DNA from: 13-2-20CM-66-19 sp036273735
GTDB taxonomy: Bacteria; Pseudomonadota; Gammaproteobacteria; Steroidobacterales; Steroidobacteraceae
Reading direction: 5' to 3'
NCBI GenBank assembly: GCA_036273735.1
Contig: DASUHA010000101.1
Coordinates: forward strand, 1-64,000
DNA: 64,000 nt
The notes under the pieces are model-generated. The model saw only the letters and a program-made list of their open reading frames with translations. It had not been told where the DNA came from and did no database searches. Below are positions 43,631 through 52,015 of the stretch, piece after piece; the stretch's first letter is position 1; every line of letters begins with the position of its first letter. Position numbers and translations under genes: made by a program.

Positions 43631-45730
43631 ATGATGAAAGACCTGCTCATATCCCGGCGCGCGGCGCTGAAGGCTTCCCTCGCTCTCACTTTGACGTCGG
43701 CGGTGCCGGCGGCCGCGGCTTCAGGCGGCTTGTCCGCAGTCGTCGATGCCGGCAAACGCGGCCACCCGATCTCGGACTACATTTATGGCGGTTTCATCGA
43801 GCACATCGCGAATCTGATCAACTACAGCCTATGGAGCGAGGTGCTCGATGACCGCAAGTTTTACCATGCGGTCGACTCCAAGCCGCTGCCGCAACCGGAA
43901 GGCTTCGTGCGCCGGATGATGCCGCAGCCGAACAAATGGGTGCCGGTCGGCCCGGATGCCGGCATCACCATGGACAGCAGCGCGCCTTATGTCGGCAGGC
44001 ACAGCCCCGTCGTGCATTTGGCAGGAGCAAGCCCGCGTGGCATCGCTCAATCCGGCCTTTCGCTGGCCCGCAAGGCATACACCGGCCGCGCCGTGTTGGC
44101 AGCCGATCCGGCCGCTGAGCTTTCCGCGACTTTGATCTGGGGTGAAGGGGCGCAGGAGCGGCAGACCGTGCGCATTCCCGCCGGCCGGGATTGGTCAGTG
44201 GTACCGCTGCAGTTCGCCTGCCATGCCGATACCACTGAGGGCCGGTTCGAGATCGTCGGCAAGGGCGCCGGCTTGTTCCGCGTCGGTGCGGTATCTCTGA
44301 TGCCGGCTGACAACATCCGGGGATTCCGCGCCGATACCATGGCGCTCATGAAGGAGATGGACTGCAGGATTCTGCGGATGCCGGGCGGCAATTTCGTCTC
44401 CGGCTATGACTGGAAGAACACGATCGGTGATCCGGACAAGCGCCCGCCGGTAATGGATCCCCAATGGCACGCCGTGCAGCCCAATGATGTCGGTGTGGAT
44501 GAGCTCTTGCAGATGTGCCGGGAGATTCTCGGCATAGAAGCGGAATGGTGCGTCAATACCGGCTTCGGCGAGCCGCGCTCCGGTGCGGAGCTCGTCGAAT
44601 ACGTCAACGGCGCTCCAAGCACACAGTGGGGTGCGATGCGCGCCGCCAACGGGCATCGCGAGCCCTACATGGTGCGCTACTGGAACGTGGGTAACGAGAT
44701 GTACGGTCATTGGCAGCTCGGCCACATGGCGCTCGACCAGTACGTCATCAAGCACAATCTGTTCGCGGATGCGATGCGCAAGGCCGACCCGTCGATCTAC
44801 ATCATCGCTCCGGGCGGCTTCGTCGATGAAATGACAACGGGACAAGGCATCCTGGAGAATTCCGGCAGTCCGCTCGTCCCGTACGGCTCGGACCGCGACT
44901 GGGCCGGCGGAATGTTGCAGCATTGCTGGGGCAAGTTTGACGCGCTCGCCACGCATGCCTATCCGCCGGAGAACAAGCATTTCAACCTGACCACCGGCAA
45001 GAACGAGGACATCAGGCAGACGCTGCCGGAATGGGCGCAGGCGCCCGCACAGCGCGTGGCCACAATGGCCGACTGCTGGCAGGAGTACAAGAAGCGCTTC
45101 CCCGAGCTCGAGCGAGGCAAGGTGAAGGTGTTCTTCGACGAGTGGGCCTACCATTTCCAGCCGGACCTCAAGGGCTGTTTAGCGATCGCCCGGGCGTTCC
45201 ACGAGTTCTTTCGCCATTCCGATTTCATCGAGATGGCGGCCTTCACCATGGCAACGAACTGGCTGAGCTTCGACCGCACGCGCTCGGTCGTCAACGCCTA
45301 TGGGCGAGTCTTCCAGCTCTATAACAGGCATTTCGGCAAAATTCCGGTGTCCGTGACCGGAAACTCGCCGGTGCCACCGCCAAAGTATCCGGTCGGAGGC
45401 GATCAGCCCAAAGTCAACACCGGCAGCGGCACTTGGCCGCTCGACGTATCGGCGGCGCTTACCGCCGACCGCAGGGCGCTGATCATAGCGGTGGTGAACG
45501 CGACCGAAGAAACCCACACATTGCACCTGGCGGTGCAAGGAGTCCGGAAAGCCGCGAGGGGGCGCTGCTGGAAGCTGGTTGCTCCGGGTCTCGATGCGCA
45601 GAACAGTGTCGGCAAACAGCCTGAGGTCGTCATCCGACAAGGCAGCTTCGATCCGACGGCGACGAGCATTACGGCCGCTCCGGCCGGTATCGTGCTGTAC
45701 GAGTTCAGCGCCGCTCAGTCGAACGCATAG
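43631..45730 (+). CDS. GH51 alpha-L-arabinofuranosidase (copy 2), long form, Tat-exported
   Basis: Enzyme of 699 residues. Tat-type signal SRRAALKASLALTLTSAVP. Compared with copy 1 it has an extra region after the first strand (about residues 70-220: MPQPNKWVPVGP, VRIPAGRDWSVVPLQFACHAD) that looks like an inserted carbohydrate-binding beta-sandwich. Barrel marks: YGGFIEHIANLINYSLWSEVL, RILRMPGGNFVSGYDWKNTIG, acid/base Glu in YWNVGNEMYGHW (about 354) and nucleophile Glu in KVFFDEWAYHF (about 502). It follows the SASA esterase by 24 bases. Its last bases overlap a minus-strand PQQ-propeller remnant. Confidence 0.92.
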   Translation: MMKDLLISRRAALKASLALTLTSAVPAAAASGGLSAVVDAGKRGHPISDYIYGGFIEHIANLINYSLWSEVLDDRKFYHAVDSKPLPQPEGFVRRMMPQPNKWVPVGPDAGITMDSSAPYVGRHSPVVHLAGASPRGIAQSGLSLARKAYTGRAVLAADPAAELSATLIWGEGAQERQTVRIPAGRDWSVVPLQFACHADTTEGRFEIVGKGAGLFRVGAVSLMPADNIRGFRADTMALMKEMDCRILRMPGGNFVSGYDWKNTIGDPDKRPPVMDPQWHAVQPNDVGVDELLQMCREILGIEAEWCVNTGFGEPRSGAELVEYVNGAPSTQWGAMRAANGHREPYMVRYWNVGNEMYGHWQLGHMALDQYVIKHNLFADAMRKADPSIYIIAPGGFVDEMTTGQGILENSGSPLVPYGSDRDWAGGMLQHCWGKFDALATHAYPPENKHFNLTTGKNEDIRQTLPEWAQAPAQRVATMADCWQEYKKRFPELERGKVKVFFDEWAYHFQPDLKGCLAIARAFHEFFRHSDFIEMAAFTMATNWLSFDRTRSVVNAYGRVFQLYNRHFGKIPVSVTGNSPVPPPKYPVGGDQPKVNTGSGTWPLDVSAALTADRRALIIAVVNATEETHTLHLAVQGVRKAARGRCWKLVAPGLDAQNSVGKQPEVVIRQGSFDPTATSITAAPAGIVLYEFSAAQSNA

Positions 45731-45846
45731 ACGTTCCCGTCATCGCAGCCGATGAAGAGTACCCCATGAGCAATGACCGGCGAGGATAGGAACGGTCCCT
45801 CGCCGCCGTTGCCGGCGATCGTGTTGGTCAGGAGGCGGCATTCCTG
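45715..45846 (-). pseudogene. C-terminal blade of a PQQ-type beta-propeller, remnant
   Basis: On the minus strand the frame directly after the cytochrome c stop (TAG, 45849-45847) continues as QECRLLTNTIAGNGGEG, then PFLSSPVIAHGVLFIGCDD and GNVYAFD, ending with TGA at 45717-45715. This is a clear last blade of a PQQ/quinoprotein propeller. No start codon or upstream blades exist. It is in the same frame as the cytochrome c gene, so reading through TAG would add a 43-residue tail. It probably remains from a deleted quinoprotein gene. Confidence 0.55.
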
Positions 45847-47109
45847 CTAGTCACGGCTCTGGCCGCTCTTGCGAAGGCGCTTCACGGCGGGTTCCGGTAC
45901 CGCACCGGCGGCATGGCCCCAGCTGTTGCGCACATAGGTAGCCACCGCTGCGACCTGCGCGTCGGTGAGTTGCCATGCATAGGAAGGCATTTGAGGCCCG
46001 GTGGGCTCCTCCCGGGTCGCAGCGCTTGCAGCGCCATGCAGAATCACCTGCAGCACACTCGTCGGCTCGCGGGAGGCGACCGCGGCGGAGCCGGCGAGGT
46101 CGGGGATGAGGTACGGAACACCGCTGCCGTCGATCTTGTGGCAGCCCGCGCAGACGTCGCGATAGATGGCGGCACCCGCCAGCATCACCGGGCTGTTTGC
46201 CGGCGGTGCTGTCAGGGCTTTGGATACACTTTCCCGGCTCTTGAGATACGTGGCGATCGCCGCCAGGTCCGGTGCTGTCATTCCTGAGCTCGAGTGCTCC
46301 ACCTCTTCGGCCATGGGGCCCGATGCGGCATCGAAGCGGTTATGGCCGGTCTCGAGGTACTCGGCGATATCCTGGAGGCTCCAGGCCGCCAGGCCGTGCG
46401 CAGGATCGCCAGTGAGGTCGGGGGCAAACCAGCCCTGAAGCGAGTAGCCCTGCAGCTCGTGGCGCCGCTTGTCGCCGCCAAGGAAGGATTTCGGAGTATG
46501 ACAGGCACCGCAGTGCCCGGGCCCCTCGACGATGTAACCTCCTCGATTCCACGCAGCGGATCTGTCGGGCCGAGGCTGCCACTCGCCCGGCCGGTAATAC
46601 AGCCAATTCCACACCATCATGATCGCCCGAATCGATAACGGGAAAGGCAACTGATCGGAGACTACCGCGTGGTGCACCGGCGTTACGGTATCGAGATACG
46701 CCCGCATGGCGCGCACGTCGTCTGCGGACATGCGGGCGAAATAAGGGTACGGCATGGCCGGGTAGAGACGCCTCCCGTCAGGCATCCGTCCGCGACGAAC
46801 TGCGTCGTCGAACTGCTGCGCCGTCCACTTGCCGATTCCGGTCTGGGGATCGGGCGTGATGTTTGGCGCGAGCAGCTTGCCGAAGGGCGTAGGAACGGCG
46901 CGTCCGCCGCCAAATGGACTGTCGGCTCGCGTCGGATCAGAGTGGCACGCGGTACAATCGCCGAGCGTTACGAGATAACGTCCGCGTTCGACCAGATCGA
47001 CGTTCTGCCGATCGCGGTAGCCGTCGCCATACACAGCGGGGGTGCAAGCCGAGAATGACCCTGCGAGCAGGGCCATCGCCAACAGGGAAGTGCGGCCGCG
47101 ACCAAACAC
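45847..47109 (-). CDS. triheme cytochrome c subunit of a GMC-type dehydrogenase
   Basis: Periplasmic/lipoprotein cytochrome of about 420 residues. Signal with lipobox (TSLLAMALLAGSFSAC). Three c-type heme motifs: CTACH (about residue 52), CGACH (about 200) and CAGCH (about 320), each followed by a distal Met region (PAMPYPYF, MTAPDLAAI, MPSYAW). This is the pattern of the cytochrome subunit of gluconate, sorbitol and fructose dehydrogenases, which passes electrons from the FAD subunit to ubiquinone. The GTG at 47109 is chosen because it begins four bases after the GMC stop and gives a signal peptide; the longer frame overlaps that gene. Confidence 0.88.
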   Translation of the reverse strand: MFGRGRTSLLAMALLAGSFSACTPAVYGDGYRDRQNVDLVERGRYLVTLGDCTACHSDPTRADSPFGGGRAVPTPFGKLLAPNITPDPQTGIGKWTAQQFDDAVRRGRMPDGRRLYPAMPYPYFARMSADDVRAMRAYLDTVTPVHHAVVSDQLPFPLSIRAIMMVWNWLYYRPGEWQPRPDRSAAWNRGGYIVEGPGHCGACHTPKSFLGGDKRRHELQGYSLQGWFAPDLTGDPAHGLAAWSLQDIAEYLETGHNRFDAASGPMAEEVEHSSSGMTAPDLAAIATYLKSRESVSKALTAPPANSPVMLAGAAIYRDVCAGCHKIDGSGVPYLIPDLAGSAAVASREPTSVLQVILHGAASAATREEPTGPQMPSYAWQLTDAQVAAVATYVRNSWGHAAGAVPEPAVKRLRKSGQSRD

Positions 47110-47113
47110 GTGC

Positions 47114-48892
47114 TCACGCCTGCACGAGCGGACCGGGACTCTTGAGATAGCGGCTGCGTATCGCTTCCGCGGACCAGTACGCGAGCGCCGCGACCGTGCC
47201 GGTCGGGTTGTAGCCTGCGTTCTGTGGGAAGGCATTGGCGCCGATCACGAAGAGGTTCGGCACGTCCCAGCTCTGCAGGTAGCGATTGAGCGCGCTCGTC
47301 TTCGGATCGGTACCCATGATCGCTCCGCCGCAGAGATGGGTGGTCTGATAGTCGGCAATGTCGTAGGGCGCCCTGCGGTACTGCTTGTCCATCTGGCGCG
47401 CGCCCATGGCCTGGAAGATCTCGGCGAAGCGATCGGTCAGAAATCGGTTCTGTTTGAGCTCATTCTCGTGGAAGTCCATGGTGATCCGCACCAGCGGCCG
47501 GCCGAATCGATCCTTGTAGGAGGGATCGAGGTCCAGGTAGATGTCACGGTAGCTGTACATGCTGCCGTGAACGCCCGTGCCGGGCTTGGTGGCGCTCAGG
47601 TAGTTCTCCTTGACCGCCTGCTTCCATTTGGTTCCCCATTTGGGGGTGCCGGGCGGCACGGGTGTGGTCTCGATGGGCCGACCGTTCGTCTGCACCTGTC
47701 CCATGTAGCCACCGCCGACGAACCCGTGCGGACCGTGATCGAAGTTGTCGCCGTTGAACTCGTCGATGCACATCCCGATCGCACCGGAGGCGATGAAGGG
47801 ATTGAAGATGAACTTCTTGGGATCGAAAAAGCTCACGACATCGGAGATGGTCTGGTGCGTGAAGTTGCGGCCTATGACCCCGCGGTTGGCGAGCGGATCG
47901 TAGGGTTGCCCGATGTTCGATAGCAGCAACAGCTGGACGTTGAATATGGTGTAGGCGCAGAGGAGCACCACGTCCGCGGACTGCTCCCATTCCTGACCGG
48001 TGGCATCGACGAAGGTTACGCCGGTGGCCCGGCGCCCGCTCGGATCGAGATTGATCCGCGTGACCTCACACTGATCACGCGCCGTGAAATTGGGCTTGCG
48101 CACGAGCACCGGCAGGATGGTCGTCTGCGGACTCGCCTTCGAGTAGTTGCCGCAGCCGAACCATTCGCAGAAGCCGCAGTAGCTGCACTGTCCCTGGCGC
48201 ACTCCGAGCGGATTGCGATACGCCTGCGAGAGATTGCCCGAAGGCTGTGGGAACGGCTTGTAGCCGAGCTGGCGCGCCGCCTGCGCGAAGAGGGTATGAC
48301 TGAAGGGCTGCGTCTGCGGCGGGTTTGGATAGGGACGGGAGCGCGGCCCCTCGAAGGGGTTGCCGCCCTCCAGGATCTTGCCCTGCAGGTTTCCGGCCTG
48401 ACCGCAGGTGCCGCAGAGATATTCGAAGCGATCGTAATGCGGCTCGAGCTCCGCGTACGTGACGCCCCAGTCCTGGATCGTCATGTCGGCGGGCAGGAAG
48501 TGCGCACCATAGCGCTTCGTGAGATGGGTGCGCAGCACGAAATCGCTGGGCAGGAAACGCCAAGTTTCCGCGTTCCAGTGCACGCCGCCGCCACCCACCC
48601 CGTTGGGGGGCATGAATGCGCCCCAATTACGGATGGGCAAGGCCGTCTCGCTCATCTTGTTGCGGAAGGTGAAGGTGGTCTGTGACGGTCTGAGGAAGAG
48701 CTCGTGACGGATGCGGTAGCGCAGCTCATCCTGCGCATAGTTCGGGGGGTAGTCCGTGGCGGTGTTGCGCCACGGTCCGCGCTCAATCGCCATGACCTCG
48801 AGACCTGCATCCGTGAGCTCGTTCGCCAGGATCGAGCCGGTCCATCCCAGTCCCACGATGGCTACGTCCTTATGCGAAAGTCTGCGGGGCAT
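47114..48892 (-). CDS. GMC-family FAD dehydrogenase subunit (gluconate/sugar dehydrogenase type)
   Basis: Catalytic flavoprotein of about 592 residues. FAD motif DVAIVGLGWTGSILANEL at the N-terminus, FMPPNGVGGGGVHWNAETW, and C-terminal THLCGGAIMGTDP, NLFVIGANAFPQNAGYNPTGTVAALAYW with the conserved GMC catalytic region. A cysteine cluster QCSYCGFCEWFGCGN (about residues 250-265) could hold the [3Fe-4S] cluster known in fructose and FAD-glucose dehydrogenases. It has no own signal and is probably exported with the Tat small subunit. The ATG at 48892 has GGTGAG seven bases upstream and begins eight bases after the small-subunit stop; a GTG at 48922 is the alternative. The sugar substrate is unknown. 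Confidence 0.9.
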   Translation of the reverse strand: MPRRLSHKDVAIVGLGWTGSILANELTDAGLEVMAIERGPWRNTATDYPPNYAQDELRYRIRHELFLRPSQTTFTFRNKMSETALPIRNWGAFMPPNGVGGGGVHWNAETWRFLPSDFVLRTHLTKRYGAHFLPADMTIQDWGVTYAELEPHYDRFEYLCGTCGQAGNLQGKILEGGNPFEGPRSRPYPNPPQTQPFSHTLFAQAARQLGYKPFPQPSGNLSQAYRNPLGVRQGQCSYCGFCEWFGCGNYSKASPQTTILPVLVRKPNFTARDQCEVTRINLDPSGRRATGVTFVDATGQEWEQSADVVLLCAYTIFNVQLLLLSNIGQPYDPLANRGVIGRNFTHQTISDVVSFFDPKKFIFNPFIASGAIGMCIDEFNGDNFDHGPHGFVGGGYMGQVQTNGRPIETTPVPPGTPKWGTKWKQAVKENYLSATKPGTGVHGSMYSYRDIYLDLDPSYKDRFGRPLVRITMDFHENELKQNRFLTDRFAEIFQAMGARQMDKQYRRAPYDIADYQTTHLCGGAIMGTDPKTSALNRYLQSWDVPNLFVIGANAFPQNAGYNPTGTVAALAYWSAEAIRSRYLKSPGPLVQA

Positions 48893-48900
48893 CGCCTGAC

Positions 48901-49653
48901 TCACCGTTGCCGCGGCGTCCACTCTGCGCGCCCGCCAATGCTGACGGGTGGCAGTGGGTAACGTTCATTGTGACGGCTCACCCAATCGCGATAGTCGTAG
49001 CGGGCACCGGGGAAGCCGATCATCTTCCAGGCGCACATATCACGGTTGCCGCCATAGATCGGATCGGCAAAGAAACCGTCCTGGATGTCCTTCACCAGCG
49101 TGATGAAGAAGTGTTTCGCCTCGAGCCCGGGCAAGTGCACGGTGCCGCCTTCGAGCCCATGCAGCACCTCATCCTGCTCATTGGGCGCAAGCTCGGCAAA
49201 GCGCCGGCCGCGCGGTATGCCGTTGCCGCCTCCGTCCCGGCAGTACTGATCGAGCGCCTGGAGAGCCGCACGATAGGTCTGTGCCGGCGTCTTGGAGGAT
49301 TGCGGGCCCTGCTGTTCCACGCCCTGAATGAAGGGGCCACGGTCGTAGAGACCCTCCGCGCTGCCGTATGCTCCCGCTAGTTGTCGGTCGAGAAACACGA
49401 CGCAGCCCGCGTCCTTACCACCCGGAGTTTCCGGGTCGGGCGGGATGATGCGATCGGCCAAAGCCTCGATGGTGGGCAGCTCCTCGGGTGTGAAGAACTG
49501 CCACGGTCCGGGCTCGACCCGTGGTGGCGGCGAGACCGCATCCGGCCGCCACGGAAGGTCGCCCTTGATGACGCCCGCTCGCGCCGCGGCTCCACTGACT
49601 AGCGCGAGCGCCGCTCCGGTCAAGACATCGCGCCGTCGAACGCCGTCGCCCAT
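48901..49653 (-). CDS. gluconate 2-dehydrogenase subunit 3 family protein, Tat signal
   Basis: Small subunit of 250 residues. Tat signal RRRDVLTGAALALVSGAAARA. The mature part follows the gluconate dehydrogenase subunit 3 pattern: FFTPEELPTIEALADRIIPPD, GCVVFLDRQLAGAYGS, RRFAELAPNEQDEVL, LVKDIQDGFFADPIYGGN, MIGFPG. In this family the small subunit carries the folded FAD subunit through the Tat system. It is the first gene of the three-gene unit (small, FAD, cytochrome). Confidence 0.9.
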   Translation of the reverse strand: MGDGVRRRDVLTGAALALVSGAAARAGVIKGDLPWRPDAVSPPPRVEPGPWQFFTPEELPTIEALADRIIPPDPETPGGKDAGCVVFLDRQLAGAYGSAEGLYDRGPFIQGVEQQGPQSSKTPAQTYRAALQALDQYCRDGGGNGIPRGRRFAELAPNEQDEVLHGLEGGTVHLPGLEAKHFFITLVKDIQDGFFADPIYGGNRDMCAWKMIGFPGARYDYRDWVSRHNERYPLPPVSIGGRAEWTPRQR

Positions 49654-49810
49654 GACACACCTGGGAGGGGACTTGTGCTAACGCCAGCGCCGGGAAAAGG
49701 TTCCGCTGCTGCCGCAGGCGGCGTTCAACGCGCTCGGCCCAACTCCAGGCAAGTTGCCTTACGCGAGCAGCGACCTATAGCCGGCATCTGCCGTCCAGAG
49801 CTCTGAGGTA

Positions 49811-51598
49811 TCAATGACGGGACGACCGGGCGAAGAGGCCAAGGGAAATCTCGAGACACCGGAATATGGTGTGGTGGTTGTCTGCGCCGCCGGCGAAGTG
49901 ATTGCGCAGGACCGTGTTGAGGGCCTCGTTATCGAATATGCCTGAATTTCTGACCGCCTGTGAGTCGAAAGTGTCGAGCGCCAATGTGCGCAGCTCCTGC
50001 TTGAGCACGGTTGGCCAGTCGACGAGTGTCGAGGGATGGCGGACTCTCTGGAGTGTCCGTTTCGCGACCGCGCCGGCAGGTGTGGGGCTCCTGCTCAATT
50101 TGATGAGCGCGGCATCAGCCGCGCTCGTGGCAGCAGATAGGACCCATTTGGGAGACCAACCGCCCGAGGCATACCATCCCCAGTTGATGGGCACGTCGCG
50201 GCCCTTGAGGTCGTGCTTCATGAGGAACTGCCGTTGAAAGGACAGGGATTTCCGCGTTCCGGCGAATCGATGACGCAGGTCGCGGGCACGAAGCATTCTG
50301 ACCGTCGGTTGTCTCAGGTCCGTGTTGCGTGCCAGTGCAGCGCGAGAGAGCTGCAGGAGGCGCCGATCGGCGTAAGGGGTCAACTGGAGCGCCTGCGAGC
50401 TACCCACCACGTAGTTCGGTATCGACCCGTAGGCCAGTTCCTCTCCGAATAGCACATCGCCGTAGTCGCGGGCGGCGAACCGCTCGATGAACCATGGCGC
50501 CTTCGCTCTGACGGTGAGGTGTTCGCGGACGGGCGGGCTGAAAACTTCGGGCGTGGGGCTGTACGCGCTGAGGCTCTCCACCCCGCCGCGGCCCACCTGG
50601 TTGCCGAGATTCCCCGAGATCCGCGCCGCATACGCGCGACCCAGCGCCGCGTAGAGGTAGAGGTCGGCCGTTTGGCTGAGGCAGGAGGTGCCGCCGGTCA
50701 GCTCGGCGGCGTCCAGGGCCAGCTCCGGGAGCGATCGCAGGAAGCCATCACCCAAGGTCACCGTCTCATGCTTCAGTCCGTGAGCCGCGCAGAATGCCTT
50801 GGCCAGGCGATCGTCCAGATTGAGCGCGGGGCCGGTCATCGTCACGCACGGTATGCTGCGACCGTGCTTGATGAGGCCGACCAGCAGGGTCCGCGAATCG
50901 AGACCGCCGCTCAAGCTGACGAACGCACGCTCCGAGCGGATACGTCCCGCCGATCTGTCGAACGCGCACAGCTGCTCCTCGATGAGCTCCTTGCGTGTCA
51001 GCGAGTGAATGTCATCGAAGCTGAGATCTTCAATGCGCAGCGCATTCGATACTCGTCCGTGCTCATCCACCATGATCGTGGAGGCAGACGGGATCACCGA
51101 GAGCTCGGCAAACAAGGTTCGGCCGTCTATCGGGTGGCCCCAGCGCAAGGTATCTGCGATTCCGTTCACATCGGGAGTGAGGCTCCCGCGGGCAGCCTCC
51201 GGAATGAACGGGCTCGAGAAGTGGGTCTGTTGATGCTCCCGCAACGCAAAGAGGGGAGGCAAGCCCGTGAGAGAGGTCGAAATGGTGGCGACGGACCTTT
51301 CCAAATCCACGGTGATGACCGTGGAATTCGCGTGGGGCGCCGCCGGACCGGCGGCGTTCGCCTCCTCGAAGTCACCGATCACGCACTGAAAGAACCTCGA
51401 GTGGACGAGCTCGGTTCTCTCAGCGCCACTACTGCTGTCATTCAGTTGAACGGAGAGTTGCCAACGACCGCTCTTGGCGCGAAAAATCAGGTCGCGCCCG
51501 GTTATCGGCAGAGCGCTCGGCGCACAATCGATACCTACCCGCAAGGGAGCGGTGAGAACCACCGATCGGATGGGAATGAGAGGTACCGTGGCGGGCAT
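49811..51598 (-). CDS. asparagine-synthetase-like protein without glutaminase nucleophile
   Basis: Protein of about 595 residues. The C-terminal half has the PP-loop ATP-pyrophosphatase motif FVSLSGGLDSRTLLVGL and downstream SLSQTADLY- and SGNLGNQVGRGG-type segments of asparagine-synthetase folds. The N-terminal part (FQCVIGDFEEANAAG, FALREHQQTHFSSPF) resembles the glutaminase-like domain but has no Cys-2. Such proteins occur as amide- or ester-forming enzymes, including lasso cyclases and polysaccharide-cluster proteins. No precursor peptide, protease partner or sugar cluster is adjacent. Start is uncertain: ATG at 51598, 51661 or a longer frame from 51841. Function unknown. Confidence 0.7.
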   Translation of the reverse strand: MPATVPLIPIRSVVLTAPLRVGIDCAPSALPITGRDLIFRAKSGRWQLSVQLNDSSSGAERTELVHSRFFQCVIGDFEEANAAGPAAPHANSTVITVDLERSVATISTSLTGLPPLFALREHQQTHFSSPFIPEAARGSLTPDVNGIADTLRWGHPIDGRTLFAELSVIPSASTIMVDEHGRVSNALRIEDLSFDDIHSLTRKELIEEQLCAFDRSAGRIRSERAFVSLSGGLDSRTLLVGLIKHGRSIPCVTMTGPALNLDDRLAKAFCAAHGLKHETVTLGDGFLRSLPELALDAAELTGGTSCLSQTADLYLYAALGRAYAARISGNLGNQVGRGGVESLSAYSPTPEVFSPPVREHLTVRAKAPWFIERFAARDYGDVLFGEELAYGSIPNYVVGSSQALQLTPYADRRLLQLSRAALARNTDLRQPTVRMLRARDLRHRFAGTRKSLSFQRQFLMKHDLKGRDVPINWGWYASGGWSPKWVLSAATSAADAALIKLSRSPTPAGAVAKRTLQRVRHPSTLVDWPTVLKQELRTLALDTFDSQAVRNSGIFDNEALNTVLRNHFAGGADNHHTIFRCLEISLGLFARSSRH

Positions 51599-52015
51599 CG
51601 TCGAAGGCCCACGATACTGGATTGACTCGTTGTCCCGTCTCGCCCTGTCGATCTGGTCCATACCTGACACTCGACCACTGCGACCGCTTGTAGTTTTCGG
51701 CGCGACGACTATAACCGGTCTGGCCAGGCGGCTGCTGATGTTCTCGGGATTTGCGCTACACAGAGGGCTGCCGGAGGTGAGCGCACATGAGCGTACGAGG
51801 ATCTCTACGACCGGGACCGAACATGCTCCGGGTGATGTCACGACAATCCAGGAATACGCTCCTTGGCCGGCCGTCCACTTTCTGGAACACTACCGTCACG
51901 GCGCCTACCGCTGCCGGGCGGGTGCCGGAACGGGTACCCAAGTGCCTGCAATGCCCTGTAACCTATGTGCCCAAGGGCGCAGAGAGCACTGCCGAGCGGG
52001 CCAGAACTCGTAAAA
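51599..52015. other. 417-base divergent region between the synthetase-like and efflux genes
   Basis: If the synthetase-like gene starts at 51598, this stretch has no assured gene. Its left part may instead code for the N-terminus of that protein (starts at 51661 or 51841). A 61-codon minus-strand frame (51756-51941) has no recognisable leader/core pattern or domain. No regulator site was identified. Confidence 0.4.

Noticed and set aside
49811..52015. Lasso peptide biosynthesis cluster
   Set aside because: Only a cyclase-like protein is present. The 61-codon frame at 51756-51941 has no Thr at the -2 leader position and no usable Gly core, and there is no B1/B2 protease or transporter.
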